Part shown: positions 41,370-49,464 of the stretch, in pieces
Layout of the letters: each line of letters opens with the position of its first letter
Numbering within the stretch: position 1 is the first letter of the stretch
Source of the DNA: Planktothricoides sp. SR001
GTDB taxonomy: Bacteria; Cyanobacteriota; Cyanobacteriia; Cyanobacteriales; Laspinemataceae
Length of the DNA: 64,000 nucleotides
Reading direction: 5' to 3'
Assembly (NCBI RefSeq): GCF_001276715.1
Contig: NZ_LIUQ01000004.1
Span: 17,918 to 81,917 of the forward strand
Translations under genes and position numbers: made by a program
Notes under the pieces: generated by a model
What the model was told of the DNA's origin: nothing
The model's database searches: none
Seen by the model: only the letters and a program-made list of their open reading frames with translations

Positions 41370-41543
41370 AGGGGAAAAGAAAAGCTAACAGATTTTAAAT
41401 TCTCTGATCATATCGAATCTATTTCCAGGGGATCGCCACCGAGCGGATTTCTTTAGCCGTTGATGATTGGCGATCAGGGTTTTCCCGTCTAGTCTGGAAG
41501 GTTGAATCCTCAGAACCCAGACCAGACTGAGGTTGAATGATGT

Positions 41544-41651
41544 TTATTTTTTACTCGTAAACACGGTGGTAAACATCATCAGCATTCCACCGAGGAATAG
41601 CGCGATCGCCAATCCACCCGCAATCCAATTTTCTAGTTCAGTAATTTCCAT
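41544..41651 (-). CDS. Small single-span membrane protein (35 residues), unidentified
   Basis: ATG 41651 to TAA 41544-41546: MEITELENWIAGGLAIALFL, then GGMLMMFTTVFTSKK. A short amphipathic N-terminus, one transmembrane helix and a basic end: the layout of small thylakoid-complex subunits (photosystem, b6f or NDH-1). It does not match PsbN, PsbX, Psb30, PetM, PetL or PsaM as I remember them. HIP1 lies within the coding sequence. No strong ribosome binding site. Could be a low-mass subunit of a photosynthetic complex; function unassigned. Confidence 0.6.
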   Translation of the reverse strand: MEITELENWIAGGLAIALFLGGMLMMFTTVFTSKK

Positions 41652-41860
41652 GAGAGGTCGTTGCACTCTTTTAGATACTCTTACTTATTATCATCTCATA
41701 GTGATCGCCTGCTTGAACCTATTACTGAGTCTTCGGATGCCCAAGTAGGCGATCGCGGTGAATCCTTGAGACCTCGTGGCTGATGTTTTCTCGGAAATAC
41801 AGCCGTGTTTCGGCTCTGATTTACTGATGTTCTTTTAACTGACATTAACCATTGACTGAA

Positions 41861-42262
41861 ATGATTGACAGGATTTTTGCCTTTTCCCACACTCACTGCC
41901 TTGCCATTTGTGGCTTTTTGGTGCCCGCGAACCTGCTGGCCACCTTACAAACCATGATTTTTACCCCTTGGCCTCGATTTCGTTCACGGGTGCCGATCCT
42001 CGTCACCATTGCCAGCTTGTATGCCTTGGCGATGGTATTTCACGTTTTTACCTGGTTTGCCGTTGGGGTCGTGATGGCGCCGACCTTTATTTTGCTATTT
42101 TTAGCCTGCGTTTGTTTAACGATTAATGGTTGGGCGATCGCACATCCTGCCAGTCTTAGTCAACTCTTACTGCAACTTTGGCACTGGTTGAAATTGTTAG
42201 GCAATCATTTGGCCATAACATTTCCCCTGCGTTCGGTACAATCTTCGGTGAATCCCGATTAA
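41861..42262 (+). CDS. Small polytopic membrane protein, unknown function
   Basis: 133 residues from ATG 41861 (MIDRIFAFSHTHC); a TTG nine bases upstream is less likely. Three hydrophobic segments: about 12-32 (LAICGFLVPANLLATLQTM), 45-65 (VPILVTIASLYALAMVFHVF) and 68-100 (WFAVGVVMAPTFILLFLACV). Then an amphipathic C-terminus. No catalytic motif. Followed by a 102-base inverted-repeat element. Typical of cyanobacteria-specific inner or thylakoid membrane proteins. Confidence 0.7.
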   Translation: MIDRIFAFSHTHCLAICGFLVPANLLATLQTMIFTPWPRFRSRVPILVTIASLYALAMVFHVFTWFAVGVVMAPTFILLFLACVCLTINGWAIAHPASLSQLLLQLWHWLKLLGNHLAITFPLRSVQSSVNPD

Positions 42263-42263
42263 C

Positions 42264-42365
42264 CGACAGGATTTACGCAGAAACCGGGTAATTGACGAAA
42301 ATCTCTGTAATCCCACCAAAATTGTCATAGAAACCCGGTTTCTAGATCATGCGTAAATCCTGTCG
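42264..42365. mobile_element. MITE-like element with 16-bp perfect terminal inverted repeats
   Basis: CGACAGGATTTACGCA at 42264-42279 and its exact reverse complement at 42350-42365. Inside are GAAACCGGG and GAAACCCGGTTTC (family C) arms, also inverted. It starts two bases after a stop codon and has no obvious target duplication. Could serve as terminator for the preceding gene. Next to it, 42366-42405 is a GCTCAAATTAATTT 14-base tandem. Confidence 0.65.
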
Positions 42366-42445
42366 CTCAAATTAATTTGCTCAAATTAATTTGCTCAAAT
42401 TAATTCAAAGTCAATCACAAAGTCAAACACAAATTTTAGCCCACG

Positions 42446-42697
42446 ATGAAAGATAAACTTTTGAATGGATTAAACATATTCTTAATGGTCGATGTATTCT
42501 TCGTACTATTAAGCTTTTTTTGGTTTGCGATCGCCCTGGTCGGTCGTTCCATTGGCGTTCCCCTAGGGTTTGACCTTTGGTATAGCCTCTGGGAGCCGGT
42601 TTTTACCCCCGCGATCGGCATTCTCATGGCCGGTGCCATTCTCACCGGCATCATTAACTGGATTTCTAAAAGGCTTAGTTCCCCCACCGCCAAATAA
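42446..42697 (+). CDS. Two-span membrane protein (83 residues), unknown function
   Basis: MKDKLLNGLNIFLMVDVFFV then a first helix through LLSFFWFAIALVG. A loop SIGVPLGFDLWYSLWEPVF precedes a second helix PAIGILMAGAILTGIINWI and a basic tail ISKRL. No family recognised; conserved cyanobacterial proteins of this size and layout exist. HIP1-type GCGATCGC codons and normal start. No strong context. Confidence 0.65.
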   Translation: MKDKLLNGLNIFLMVDVFFVLLSFFWFAIALVGRSIGVPLGFDLWYSLWEPVFTPAIGILMAGAILTGIINWISKRLSSPTAK

Positions 42698-42718
42698 CCA
42701 GTTCAGTCACAATATTCC

Positions 42719-42832
42719 CTGTAGGGACACGGGCTTTCGCCGTGTCCTTATTTACATATATCTTAATCTATATCTAATACAAATTAAAAAAAAATTGCTC
42801 CAATTCTAAAGTTTATTTTGGCGCCATTGCCC
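42719..42832. repeat. Palindrome and family F repeat upstream of the kinase
   Basis: 42721-42748 (GTAGGGACACGGGC ... GCCGTGTCC) is a hairpin related to 10144-10170. 42773-42824 is a family F copy (AATACAAATTAA ... TTGCTCCAATTC ... TTTTGGCGCC). The rest of the gap to 42973 is AT-rich promoter with no gene. Confidence 0.6.
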
Positions 42833-42973
42833 ACCTAATGCTAACTATTGTAAATAATAGAAGTTTTTTACCAGCCTAAAAAATATAAACTTTCTTTAAA
42901 AAACGTAACATCATTACCCCAATCAAAATTTTAACGTTAAATTAGAAAAAATGGGTTTACAGGGAAAAAAGCC

Positions 42974-44161
42974 ATGCTTGCGATCGATCAAATCATCCAA
43001 GACCGTTATCAACTCCAAGGGCAATTAAGTGATAATCCCGTCCGGCAAACTTGGCTGGCCAGAGATTTATCAGCCACGGAAATTGAGCGACAATTAGTGG
43101 TGATAAAATTCTTAGCATTTGGTGGCCTAGTCCAGTGGGAACACTTAAAACTATTTGAACGAGAAGCCAACGTATTAAAACAACTGGATTATCCGCGCAT
43201 TCCCAAATATTATGATTATTTTCATCTCGATGACCAAACCCTTTGGTTTGGCTTAGTCCAGCAATATATACCAGGTAAATCCCTAAAACAATTACAAATT
43301 GAAGGGAAACGCTTTACCGAATCAGAAGTGCGGGAAATCGCTAAACAAGCATTAAATATCCTGATTTATCTGCACGAACTGAATCCCCAAGTTTTACACC
43401 GGGATATTAAACCCAGTAACTTAATTTTGGACAACAAAGGTTGCCTTTACTTAATTGATTTTGGTTCGGTGCAAGATTCATCTCCTGGGATAGGATCTAC
43501 TTTCACCGTCGTCGGCACATTCGGTTATGCCCCAATGGAACAATATGGCGGCAGAACTGTCCCCGCTTCTGACCTTTATGCCCTCGGTGCCACCTTAATT
43601 CATTTACTCAGTGGCACTTCACCCGCAGATTTACCCCAATATGATGCCCATATTCAATTTCGTCATTTAGTTAATGCTAGTCCCAGCTTTTTGCAGTGGC
43701 TAGAAATGCTAACCGAACCATCCGTAGAAAAACGCCCAAACTCTGCTCGTGAAGCGAAAAATATGCTGGAATCTGGCATTATTTTAAGTAAAGAAAATCC
43801 CGAAAAAGTTGCCAGTAATTTTGTCAATAATTCGGGACAAGGGGGTTTATTTGACTCCTCTGTACCCGTCCCCGATGAAATTAAAGGTTGGAATTGGGGT
43901 GCTTTTTTGTTTCCCCAATTTTGGCCATTGACCAATCAAACTTGGATTGGATTGTTATCCTGGGCGCCGTTTATTGGGCCATTTATGACCTTTGTCCTCG
44001 CTTATAAAGGCAATGAATGGGCTTGGAAAAGTCGCAAATGGCGCAGTATTGAGCAATTTAAAGCCCACCAACGGGGCTGGACGATCGCCGGACTTCTGTT
44101 TGGGATTCCCGTATCTGTGGCTATTTGGGTCAGTGCGATCGCCTTTCTGATTGACTTGTAA
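42974..44161 (+). CDS. Serine/threonine protein kinase with C-terminal membrane domain
   Basis: 395 residues. Hanks-type kinase (about 10-270): ATP-binding Lys45 in VVIKF, HRDIKPSNL (142-150, catalytic Asp144), DFGSVQD (162-168), and the activation segment with GTFGYAPMEQ. After a linker (about 275-310) comes a domain with two membrane helices (WNWGAFLFPQFWPLTNQTWI ... GPFMTFVLAYKG and WTIAGLLFGIPVSVAIWVSA) bearing the motif KGNEWAWKSRKW. That domain is common in cyanobacteria at the end of membrane proteins and probably anchors the kinase. Substrates unknown. Convergent with pyk. Confidence 0.92.
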   Translation: MLAIDQIIQDRYQLQGQLSDNPVRQTWLARDLSATEIERQLVVIKFLAFGGLVQWEHLKLFEREANVLKQLDYPRIPKYYDYFHLDDQTLWFGLVQQYIPGKSLKQLQIEGKRFTESEVREIAKQALNILIYLHELNPQVLHRDIKPSNLILDNKGCLYLIDFGSVQDSSPGIGSTFTVVGTFGYAPMEQYGGRTVPASDLYALGATLIHLLSGTSPADLPQYDAHIQFRHLVNASPSFLQWLEMLTEPSVEKRPNSAREAKNMLESGIILSKENPEKVASNFVNNSGQGGLFDSSVPVPDEIKGWNWGAFLFPQFWPLTNQTWIGLLSWAPFIGPFMTFVLAYKGNEWAWKSRKWRSIEQFKAHQRGWTIAGLLFGIPVSVAIWVSAIAFLIDL

Positions 44162-44190
44162 CATAAAGCGGGAGAATTCCTCACAAATCA

Positions 44191-44220
44191 AGCAGGGGCT
44201 GGTTTGAACCCGCCCCTGCT
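44191..44220. terminator. Hairpin between convergent kinase and pyk
   Basis: AGCAGGGGC (44191-44199) pairs perfectly with GCCCCTGCT (44212-44220). No good T tract on either strand, so termination is possible but not certain. Confidence 0.5.
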
Positions 44221-44318
44221 GAAACCTACCCCAGAATCAAGAATAACCAATAACGAATAACCAATAACTGTCAACGGCAAGCGGAAACGCCACACGCTGA
44301 TAGCTAATTAATAGCTAA

Positions 44319-46106
44319 TTAAGGAGTCAGAATCGTATCAGTTGAACTCGTACCCGTAGCACCGGAATAGACTAAACCCCGCTCGAGATCCATCGTCAGA
44401 ATCGATCCTTCGCGAATCTTTTTCGTAGCATTTTTCACCCCCACCATCACGGGAATCCCTAAACGCAAGCCAATGACGGCTGCATGGCTGGTGAGACTCT
44501 CTTCTTCAGTAATCACTCCGGCTGCTTTTCTAATCGCATCAATATAATCAGCGGTAGTTTTGGGGGCAACCAGAATTTCTCCAGGGTTAAAATTGGCAAC
44601 TTCCAAGGGGCGATCGGCAACTCTAGCCCGACCACTAATCGACCCTTGACCCAAACCGACCCCTTTGCCGAGTACAGACGTGACCACTTCTACCTTAATT
44701 AAGTCAGTAGATCCCGACATCCCTTGCAAAGTACCCGCCGTCATTACCACTAAATCCCCTTCGGTCAGGAATTCGTTTTCCATCGCCACATTAATCGCCG
44801 CTTGGAAAGTTTGACCCGTAGAAGGTAAATCCAGGACTAGCAAGGGTTTAACCCCCCAAACCACCTGAAGTTGACGCGCCACATAAACATGGGGTGTGAT
44901 CGCCAAAATCGGCGTGTGAGGGCGAAACTTGGAAACATTCCGGGCTGTCGCTCCAGATTTTGTCATGGTCATAATTGCCGCTGCATGGAGTTGTTGAGCA
45001 ATTTTCCCCACCGCTTGACTGATGGCATTGGGAATAGATAACCCGGTTTCTTGAGTTGTAATTTTACCGATCGCCTGATCCCGTTCAATGCGACAAGCAA
45101 TCCGGGCCATTGTTTCCACCGCTTCCACGGGATATTTGCCCACCGCTGTTTCGTTGGAAAGCATCACCGCATCGGTGCCATCCAGAATAGCGTTCGCCAC
45201 ATCGGAGATTTCTGCACGGGTAGCCCGAGGGCTGCTCACCATGCTATCCAACATTTGCGTGGCGGTAATCACCGGAATTCCCAAACGGTTGCAAGTAGTA
45301 ATTAAGCGTTTTTGGATAATCGGCACTTCTTCAGCGGGAATTTCTACCCCTAAGTCGCCGCGAGCTACCATCACCCCATCGCAGAGAGAGAGAATAGCTT
45401 CCATTTGCTCAACCGCTTCGTGCTTTTCGATTTTGGCAATCACCGGCACATTCTTATCGGCACTGGAGATAAACTCTTTGATTTCTAAGATGTCTTGGGG
45501 GTTACGCACGAAACTCATGGCCACCCAGTCTACTCCTTGGTCAAGACCAAAGAGTAAATCTTCCCGGTCTTTTTCCGTTAGGGCTTTAATCGAGAGATAC
45601 ACTCCCGGAAAGTTTACCCCTTTGTTGTTGGAAAGGACGCCACCAACCACCACTCGACAATGAAGATTACCGGATTCACGATCGATTTTGTCCACGAACA
45701 TTTCCACCCGTCCATCATCAAGGAGAATGGTGGCGCCTTCGGGAACTTCATCGGCGAGGCGATCGTAGGTGACACAAGCGATCTCTTGGTTGCAAGCCAC
45801 GGGGCGGCTGGTTAGGATAAAGCTATCCCCTTTTTTAACCTGAATTGAGCCTTTTTCAAATTTGCCCAAGCGAATTTTTGGCCCTTGCAGGTCTTGTAAG
45901 ATGCCGACGGGCTGATTCAGTTCAAAGGAAACCTGACGGATCAAGCGGATACTCCGCTGATGATCTTCGTGACTCCCATGAGAAAAGTTCAGGCGTAAAG
46001 TGGTTGCACCTGCTTCGATTAAATCGCGCAACACTTCTGGTTTACTGGTTGCCGGTCCAATAGTGGCGACAATCTTTGTCCGACGCAAAAAATTTCGCAT
46101 TTCCAT
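44319..46106 (-). CDS. pyk: Pyruvate kinase with C-terminal PEP-utilizer domain
   Basis: 595 residues. Converts PEP and ADP to pyruvate and ATP, last step of glycolysis. Barrel begins RTKIVATIGPATSKPEVL; active-site stretches VPVIAKIEKHEAVEQM, MVARGDLGVEIPAEEVP and ITATQMLDSM are all present. After the allosteric domain (about 355-475) there is an additional domain (about 490-585) with LVAPKTTADYIDAIRKAAG and EESLTSHAAVIGLRLGIPVM, homologous to the phosphohistidine domain of PpsA. This extra domain is known in Bacillus and cyanobacterial pyruvate kinases. Codons 1 and 3 are both ATG (MEMRN); the second may be the true start. Confidence 0.96.
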   Translation of the reverse strand: MEMRNFLRRTKIVATIGPATSKPEVLRDLIEAGATTLRLNFSHGSHEDHQRSIRLIRQVSFELNQPVGILQDLQGPKIRLGKFEKGSIQVKKGDSFILTSRPVACNQEIACVTYDRLADEVPEGATILLDDGRVEMFVDKIDRESGNLHCRVVVGGVLSNNKGVNFPGVYLSIKALTEKDREDLLFGLDQGVDWVAMSFVRNPQDILEIKEFISSADKNVPVIAKIEKHEAVEQMEAILSLCDGVMVARGDLGVEIPAEEVPIIQKRLITTCNRLGIPVITATQMLDSMVSSPRATRAEISDVANAILDGTDAVMLSNETAVGKYPVEAVETMARIACRIERDQAIGKITTQETGLSIPNAISQAVGKIAQQLHAAAIMTMTKSGATARNVSKFRPHTPILAITPHVYVARQLQVVWGVKPLLVLDLPSTGQTFQAAINVAMENEFLTEGDLVVMTAGTLQGMSGSTDLIKVEVVTSVLGKGVGLGQGSISGRARVADRPLEVANFNPGEILVAPKTTADYIDAIRKAAGVITEEESLTSHAAVIGLRLGIPVMVGVKNATKKIREGSILTMDLERGLVYSGATGTSSTDTILTP

Positions 46107-46634
46107 AAGCAGAAAGCTAAGGGATAGATGGGGATAAATGATAAATAAGGATTAATGGATCATCACCAAATCCTGCGGATTTTTGTCTGGAAGTCTTTTA
46201 GAATAAACCATTGTGGATCGCCCCGCCCTTGATTACCCTTGATTACCGATGGAATTCCATCGCAGAAATTTGACCTGAGTCAAAATTTCTTCACCAGTCC
46301 GGCAGCTTAGAATATCATTGCCAGTTTCAGAGGCAAGAAATTCCCCAGGTGAGCCAAGGATTTCGGCGATCGCGGCAGGCCATCTTGGGGATGGGTTTGC
46401 TCGATCGCCGGGACACAAATCAGACAAAAACAACACAGTTCTGACAGATAGATGGGAGATGAACCGTCGGGTTGAATTGAAAGCAACCTTATTAACTGTC
46501 ACTGTATTTATAAATAAAACTTATAAAATGTTCACTTATAAATACAATTATTTACAAATATTTACAAAAGTTTATATAATTCGGTTCATTATCGTATACT
46601 AAGCCTTAATTTATTGAAAGGAGTACAAAACAAG
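46107..46634. other. 528-base divergent gap between pyk and crtR
   Basis: No gene. The right part (46500-46610) is very AT-rich with repeated TTATAAATACA and TTTACAAATATTTACAAAAG strings and probably holds the crtR promoter. AAAGGAG at 46617-46623 is the crtR ribosome binding site. The left part is the pyk promoter region. Confidence 0.5.
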
Positions 46635-47537
46635 ATGCCAGAGGCCCAGCACCCCACGCTGACGATTCCCAAGGAGTTTCTCGGGCCCCCTCCTGGCAGG
46701 ATTAATCCCAACCTACTTATGTTTGTAGCCGCCGTGACTTTGGTTATCATGTCTACGATTGGTTACTGGCGTTGGGACTGGCCGGGGTGGTGCTGCTTTA
46801 CGATTAATGTGATCGCGTTGCACCTGTCGGGGACAGTGATTCACGATGCTTCACACAATGCAGGGCATCGTAATCGTATCGTGAATTCCATCTTAGGGCA
46901 TGGTAGTGCCTTAATGTTAGGATTTGCTTTTCCAGTTTTTACGCGAGTTCATTTACAGCACCATGCTCATGTCAACGATCCTGAGAAGGATCCGGATCAT
47001 TTTGTGTCTACAGGGGGCCCGTTATGGCTAATTGCCGCCCGCTTTTTTTACCATGAAATCTTTTTCTTTAAACATCGTCTCTGGCGAAATTATGAATTGT
47101 TAGAGTGGTTTTTCAGCCGGTTGGTGGTGGTAGCTGTGGTCTATGCAGCGATTCAATATGATTTTTTGCCTTATATCCTCAACTATTGGTTTTCCCCGGC
47201 TTTAGTGGTTGGTTTGGCTTTGGGATTATTTTTTGATTATTTACCCCATCGCCCTTTTGAAGAGCGCGATCGCTGGAAAAATGCCAGAGTTTATCCCAGT
47301 GCCATTCTTAATATCTTAATCTTGGGGCAAAATTATCATTTAGTCCATCATTTGTGGCCATCTATTCCCTGGTACAAATACCGTCCCGCCTATCATGCGA
47401 TGAAACCACTTTTAGATGCTAAAGGAAGTCCACAATCTTTAGGCTTGCTCCAAGGGAAAGACTTTTTTAGCTTTATTTATGACATTTTTTTGGGAATTAG
47501 GTTCCATCATTCTAAATCTAAGGAAAAAGTCTCATAA
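46635..47537 (+). CDS. crtR: Beta-carotene hydroxylase CrtR
   Basis: 300 residues from ATG 46635, set by AAAGGAG 11 bases upstream. A di-iron membrane hydroxylase of the fatty-acid-desaturase superfamily that adds hydroxyls to the beta rings of carotenoids (toward zeaxanthin and myxoxanthophyll-type pigments). The three histidine clusters are present: HDASHNAGH, HLQHHAHVND and HLVHHLWP. Four or so transmembrane helices (for example LLMFVAAVTLVIMSTIGYW and LVVGLALGLFFDYLP). The long AT-rich leader may mediate light control, but no specific site is identified. Confidence 0.95.
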   Translation: MPEAQHPTLTIPKEFLGPPPGRINPNLLMFVAAVTLVIMSTIGYWRWDWPGWCCFTINVIALHLSGTVIHDASHNAGHRNRIVNSILGHGSALMLGFAFPVFTRVHLQHHAHVNDPEKDPDHFVSTGGPLWLIAARFFYHEIFFFKHRLWRNYELLEWFFSRLVVVAVVYAAIQYDFLPYILNYWFSPALVVGLALGLFFDYLPHRPFEERDRWKNARVYPSAILNILILGQNYHLVHHLWPSIPWYKYRPAYHAMKPLLDAKGSPQSLGLLQGKDFFSFIYDIFLGIRFHHSKSKEKVS

Positions 47538-47577
47538 ATATCTGATAAGATTTCCCCGGATTATTTCCCATGATTGT

Positions 47578-47619
47578 AAGGCGATCGCACCTTAATTATT
47601 AGAGGCGCGATCGCTTTTT
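47578..47619 (+). terminator. crtR: Terminator-like hairpin built from two HIP1 sites after crtR
   Basis: GCGATCGC at 47581-47588 and at 47607-47614, with AAG before and TTTTT after. Arms pair over 11 bases, then a T run. Located 40 bases after the crtR stop. Confidence 0.6.
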
Positions 47620-47844
47620 CATCTTCCATAAGGATAAAAGCCAACGTAAGCATTCAGGTATCAGTTTTCATCTGTCAGGAAATAGGAAACAGGAACGAGG
47701 TAATATAACCTCATAACCTCATAACCTCATCACCTCATCACCTTAATGGGGCAATAAGACAATGGGGCAATTAATTGCCTTAAATTGCCCCAACAAAATC
47801 TCCTCAACCTCAAAATAATCCGTCAATTTTCGGTTTCAGAAAAT
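47620..47844. other. crtR: Gap after crtR terminator
   Basis: Tandem AACCTCAT/CACCTCAT 8-9 base units at about 47708-47742 and a TGGGGCAATAAGACAATGGGGCAATT direct pair near 47743-47772. No gene. Confidence 0.5.
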
Positions 47845-49182
47845 TTACTCACCCGTAATCGAGAGATTTTCCACCCAAACTCGCGGAGAAATGCCCCCAG
47901 GGGTCAGTTCGGCTTCCGCTTCTAAAAATACAATTGATTTGAGAAATTCCAGAAAATCTCCCGCCACCGTAGCGGATTCTATGCTGATTTTTTCGCCACC
48001 CTTAATTAACCAACCATCAAAGGGTAAAGAAAAAGACCCCTGCAAAGCTTGAACCCCCGCATGGAGTGCTTGCAAATCATCAATTAATACCACATTATCG
48101 GCGGTTTCTAGACTGTACTCTGTCTCTGGTGTTGCCCCACGGAAAACATGATAAAAATGGGGACTGACCGTTACTTTCGCCCCAATATTCGCGTGTCCTG
48201 TGGGTTGAGCATTCATCCGTTTAGCCGTACCTGCACTATGAATAAAATTGCTCAAAATTCCCTCGGTAATTAGCGGGACTCGACGAGTAGGTGTTCCTTC
48301 CCCATCAAAGGTAGTAAAAGCCACATTATTCGGATGCAAGGGATCGTCACACACAGACAAGAAAGGAGAGGCAATTTGCTGCCCTAAAGACTCTGGGGTT
48401 GAAAGACTTTGTTTGTCTAAAATATTCTGGGCATTAAAGATATTAGAAAAGGCTCCCAAGAGACTTAAAAAGGCTTCCGCCGAAAAAACTACGGTATATT
48501 TCCCCGATGGGATCTTTTCGTAGTTTAAGTGACTAATGGTTTTCTCTGCCGCTTCTTTAATGCAACCAGAAATATCCAGTTTGTCCAAGTGACTGCCGAT
48601 CCGATAAGCCCCAGCACTGCGGGGTTTTTTGTCCGGTTGTTCGGTTTTGGTGTATAGGTAAAGGGAGGTATAAGAAGCCCCTTCTGCCCGAGCAGCCCCA
48701 TCACTATTCAGATAAAATCTGTCAATGTCTCGTTGGGCTAATCCATTATAAGGAACACTGGCGATCGCTTCGTGAGCCGCCAGCAATTCTTTCTCCGCCT
48801 TAATTAAAGTTTCGATCAACGTAGAAACCTGGACTTGTGGCATTTTGGCATCTTGTTTGGCCAAAGGCACTGTGGCTTCTGGACTAAAATCAGGCACATG
48901 TTCTGTGACCCCAAAAAAACTGGCTTCATAAGCCGTTTTTAAAGCTAATTCTAATCCTAATGGATTCACATCTGTAGTGGAAGTAATCCCCATTGTATTC
49001 TGCTCATTCCAGACGCGCACCGTGACCCCAGAACGTTGGGAAGCTTTCACCTGTTTCGGTTCACCATTGTCTACCTGCACGCTATTTTCATCCACGGCAG
49101 ACCCGTAGATATCAAACTTTTTAATTCCTAGTCTTTTAGCAGTTTCTTGGGTTTGGGATGCTAGTTGATTAATCTCGATCAT
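47845..49182 (-). CDS. pmbA: PmbA/TldE-type subunit of the TldD/PmbA metalloprotease pair
   Basis: 445 residues from ATG 49182 (MIEINQLASQTQETAKRLGI). A longer frame to 49446 runs through low-complexity repeat DNA and is rejected. N-terminal DNA-gyrase-modulator fold (KASQRSGVTVRVWNEQNTMG) and C-terminal domain with FDGEGTPTRRVPLITEGILS. Like other PmbA/TldE proteins it has no HExxxH motif and works with TldD, encoded next to it. The pair degrades unfolded or leader peptides. Same strand, tldD upstream at 49465-50937 with 282 bases of repeat DNA between them. Confidence 0.9.
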   Translation of the reverse strand: MIEINQLASQTQETAKRLGIKKFDIYGSAVDENSVQVDNGEPKQVKASQRSGVTVRVWNEQNTMGITSTTDVNPLGLELALKTAYEASFFGVTEHVPDFSPEATVPLAKQDAKMPQVQVSTLIETLIKAEKELLAAHEAIASVPYNGLAQRDIDRFYLNSDGAARAEGASYTSLYLYTKTEQPDKKPRSAGAYRIGSHLDKLDISGCIKEAAEKTISHLNYEKIPSGKYTVVFSAEAFLSLLGAFSNIFNAQNILDKQSLSTPESLGQQIASPFLSVCDDPLHPNNVAFTTFDGEGTPTRRVPLITEGILSNFIHSAGTAKRMNAQPTGHANIGAKVTVSPHFYHVFRGATPETEYSLETADNVVLIDDLQALHAGVQALQGSFSLPFDGWLIKGGEKISIESATVAGDFLEFLKSIVFLEAEAELTPGGISPRVWVENLSITGE

Positions 49183-49464
49183 TGCTCTTTTTTTGGTACT
49201 TCTGTTGTTGGGTGTTGGTTGTTGGTTGTTGGTGGGTAGGAATTCTTTTGTTCGTTGTTGGTGGGTAGGGATTCTTTTGTTGGTTGTGGGTTTTTGGGTA
49301 GGGATTCTTTTGTTTTTGGTTTTTGGTTGTAAGTCAATCCTCAGTAAACGGTCATTGGTCATAATAGCCAAAACAAAGAACAAAGAATAAAGAACCAACA
49401 ACAAATAACAAAGAACAAATAACAAAGAACAAATAACAAAGAACAAAAGAAAAATGAATTAAAA
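49183..49464. repeat. Low-complexity repeat block between tldD and pmbA
   Basis: Mixed short units: GTTGGTTGTTGG, several GGTAGGGATTCTTTTGTT copies (reverse of the 15-mer at 18826), and AAACAAAGAACAAATAAC units up to 49445. Opening a reading frame through this on the minus strand gives a spurious hydrophobic leader. Confidence 0.8.

Noticed and set aside
49183..49446. Extension of the PmbA reading frame giving a hydrophobic leader
   Set aside because: It runs entirely through low-complexity repeat DNA; the family N-terminus starts at 49182.
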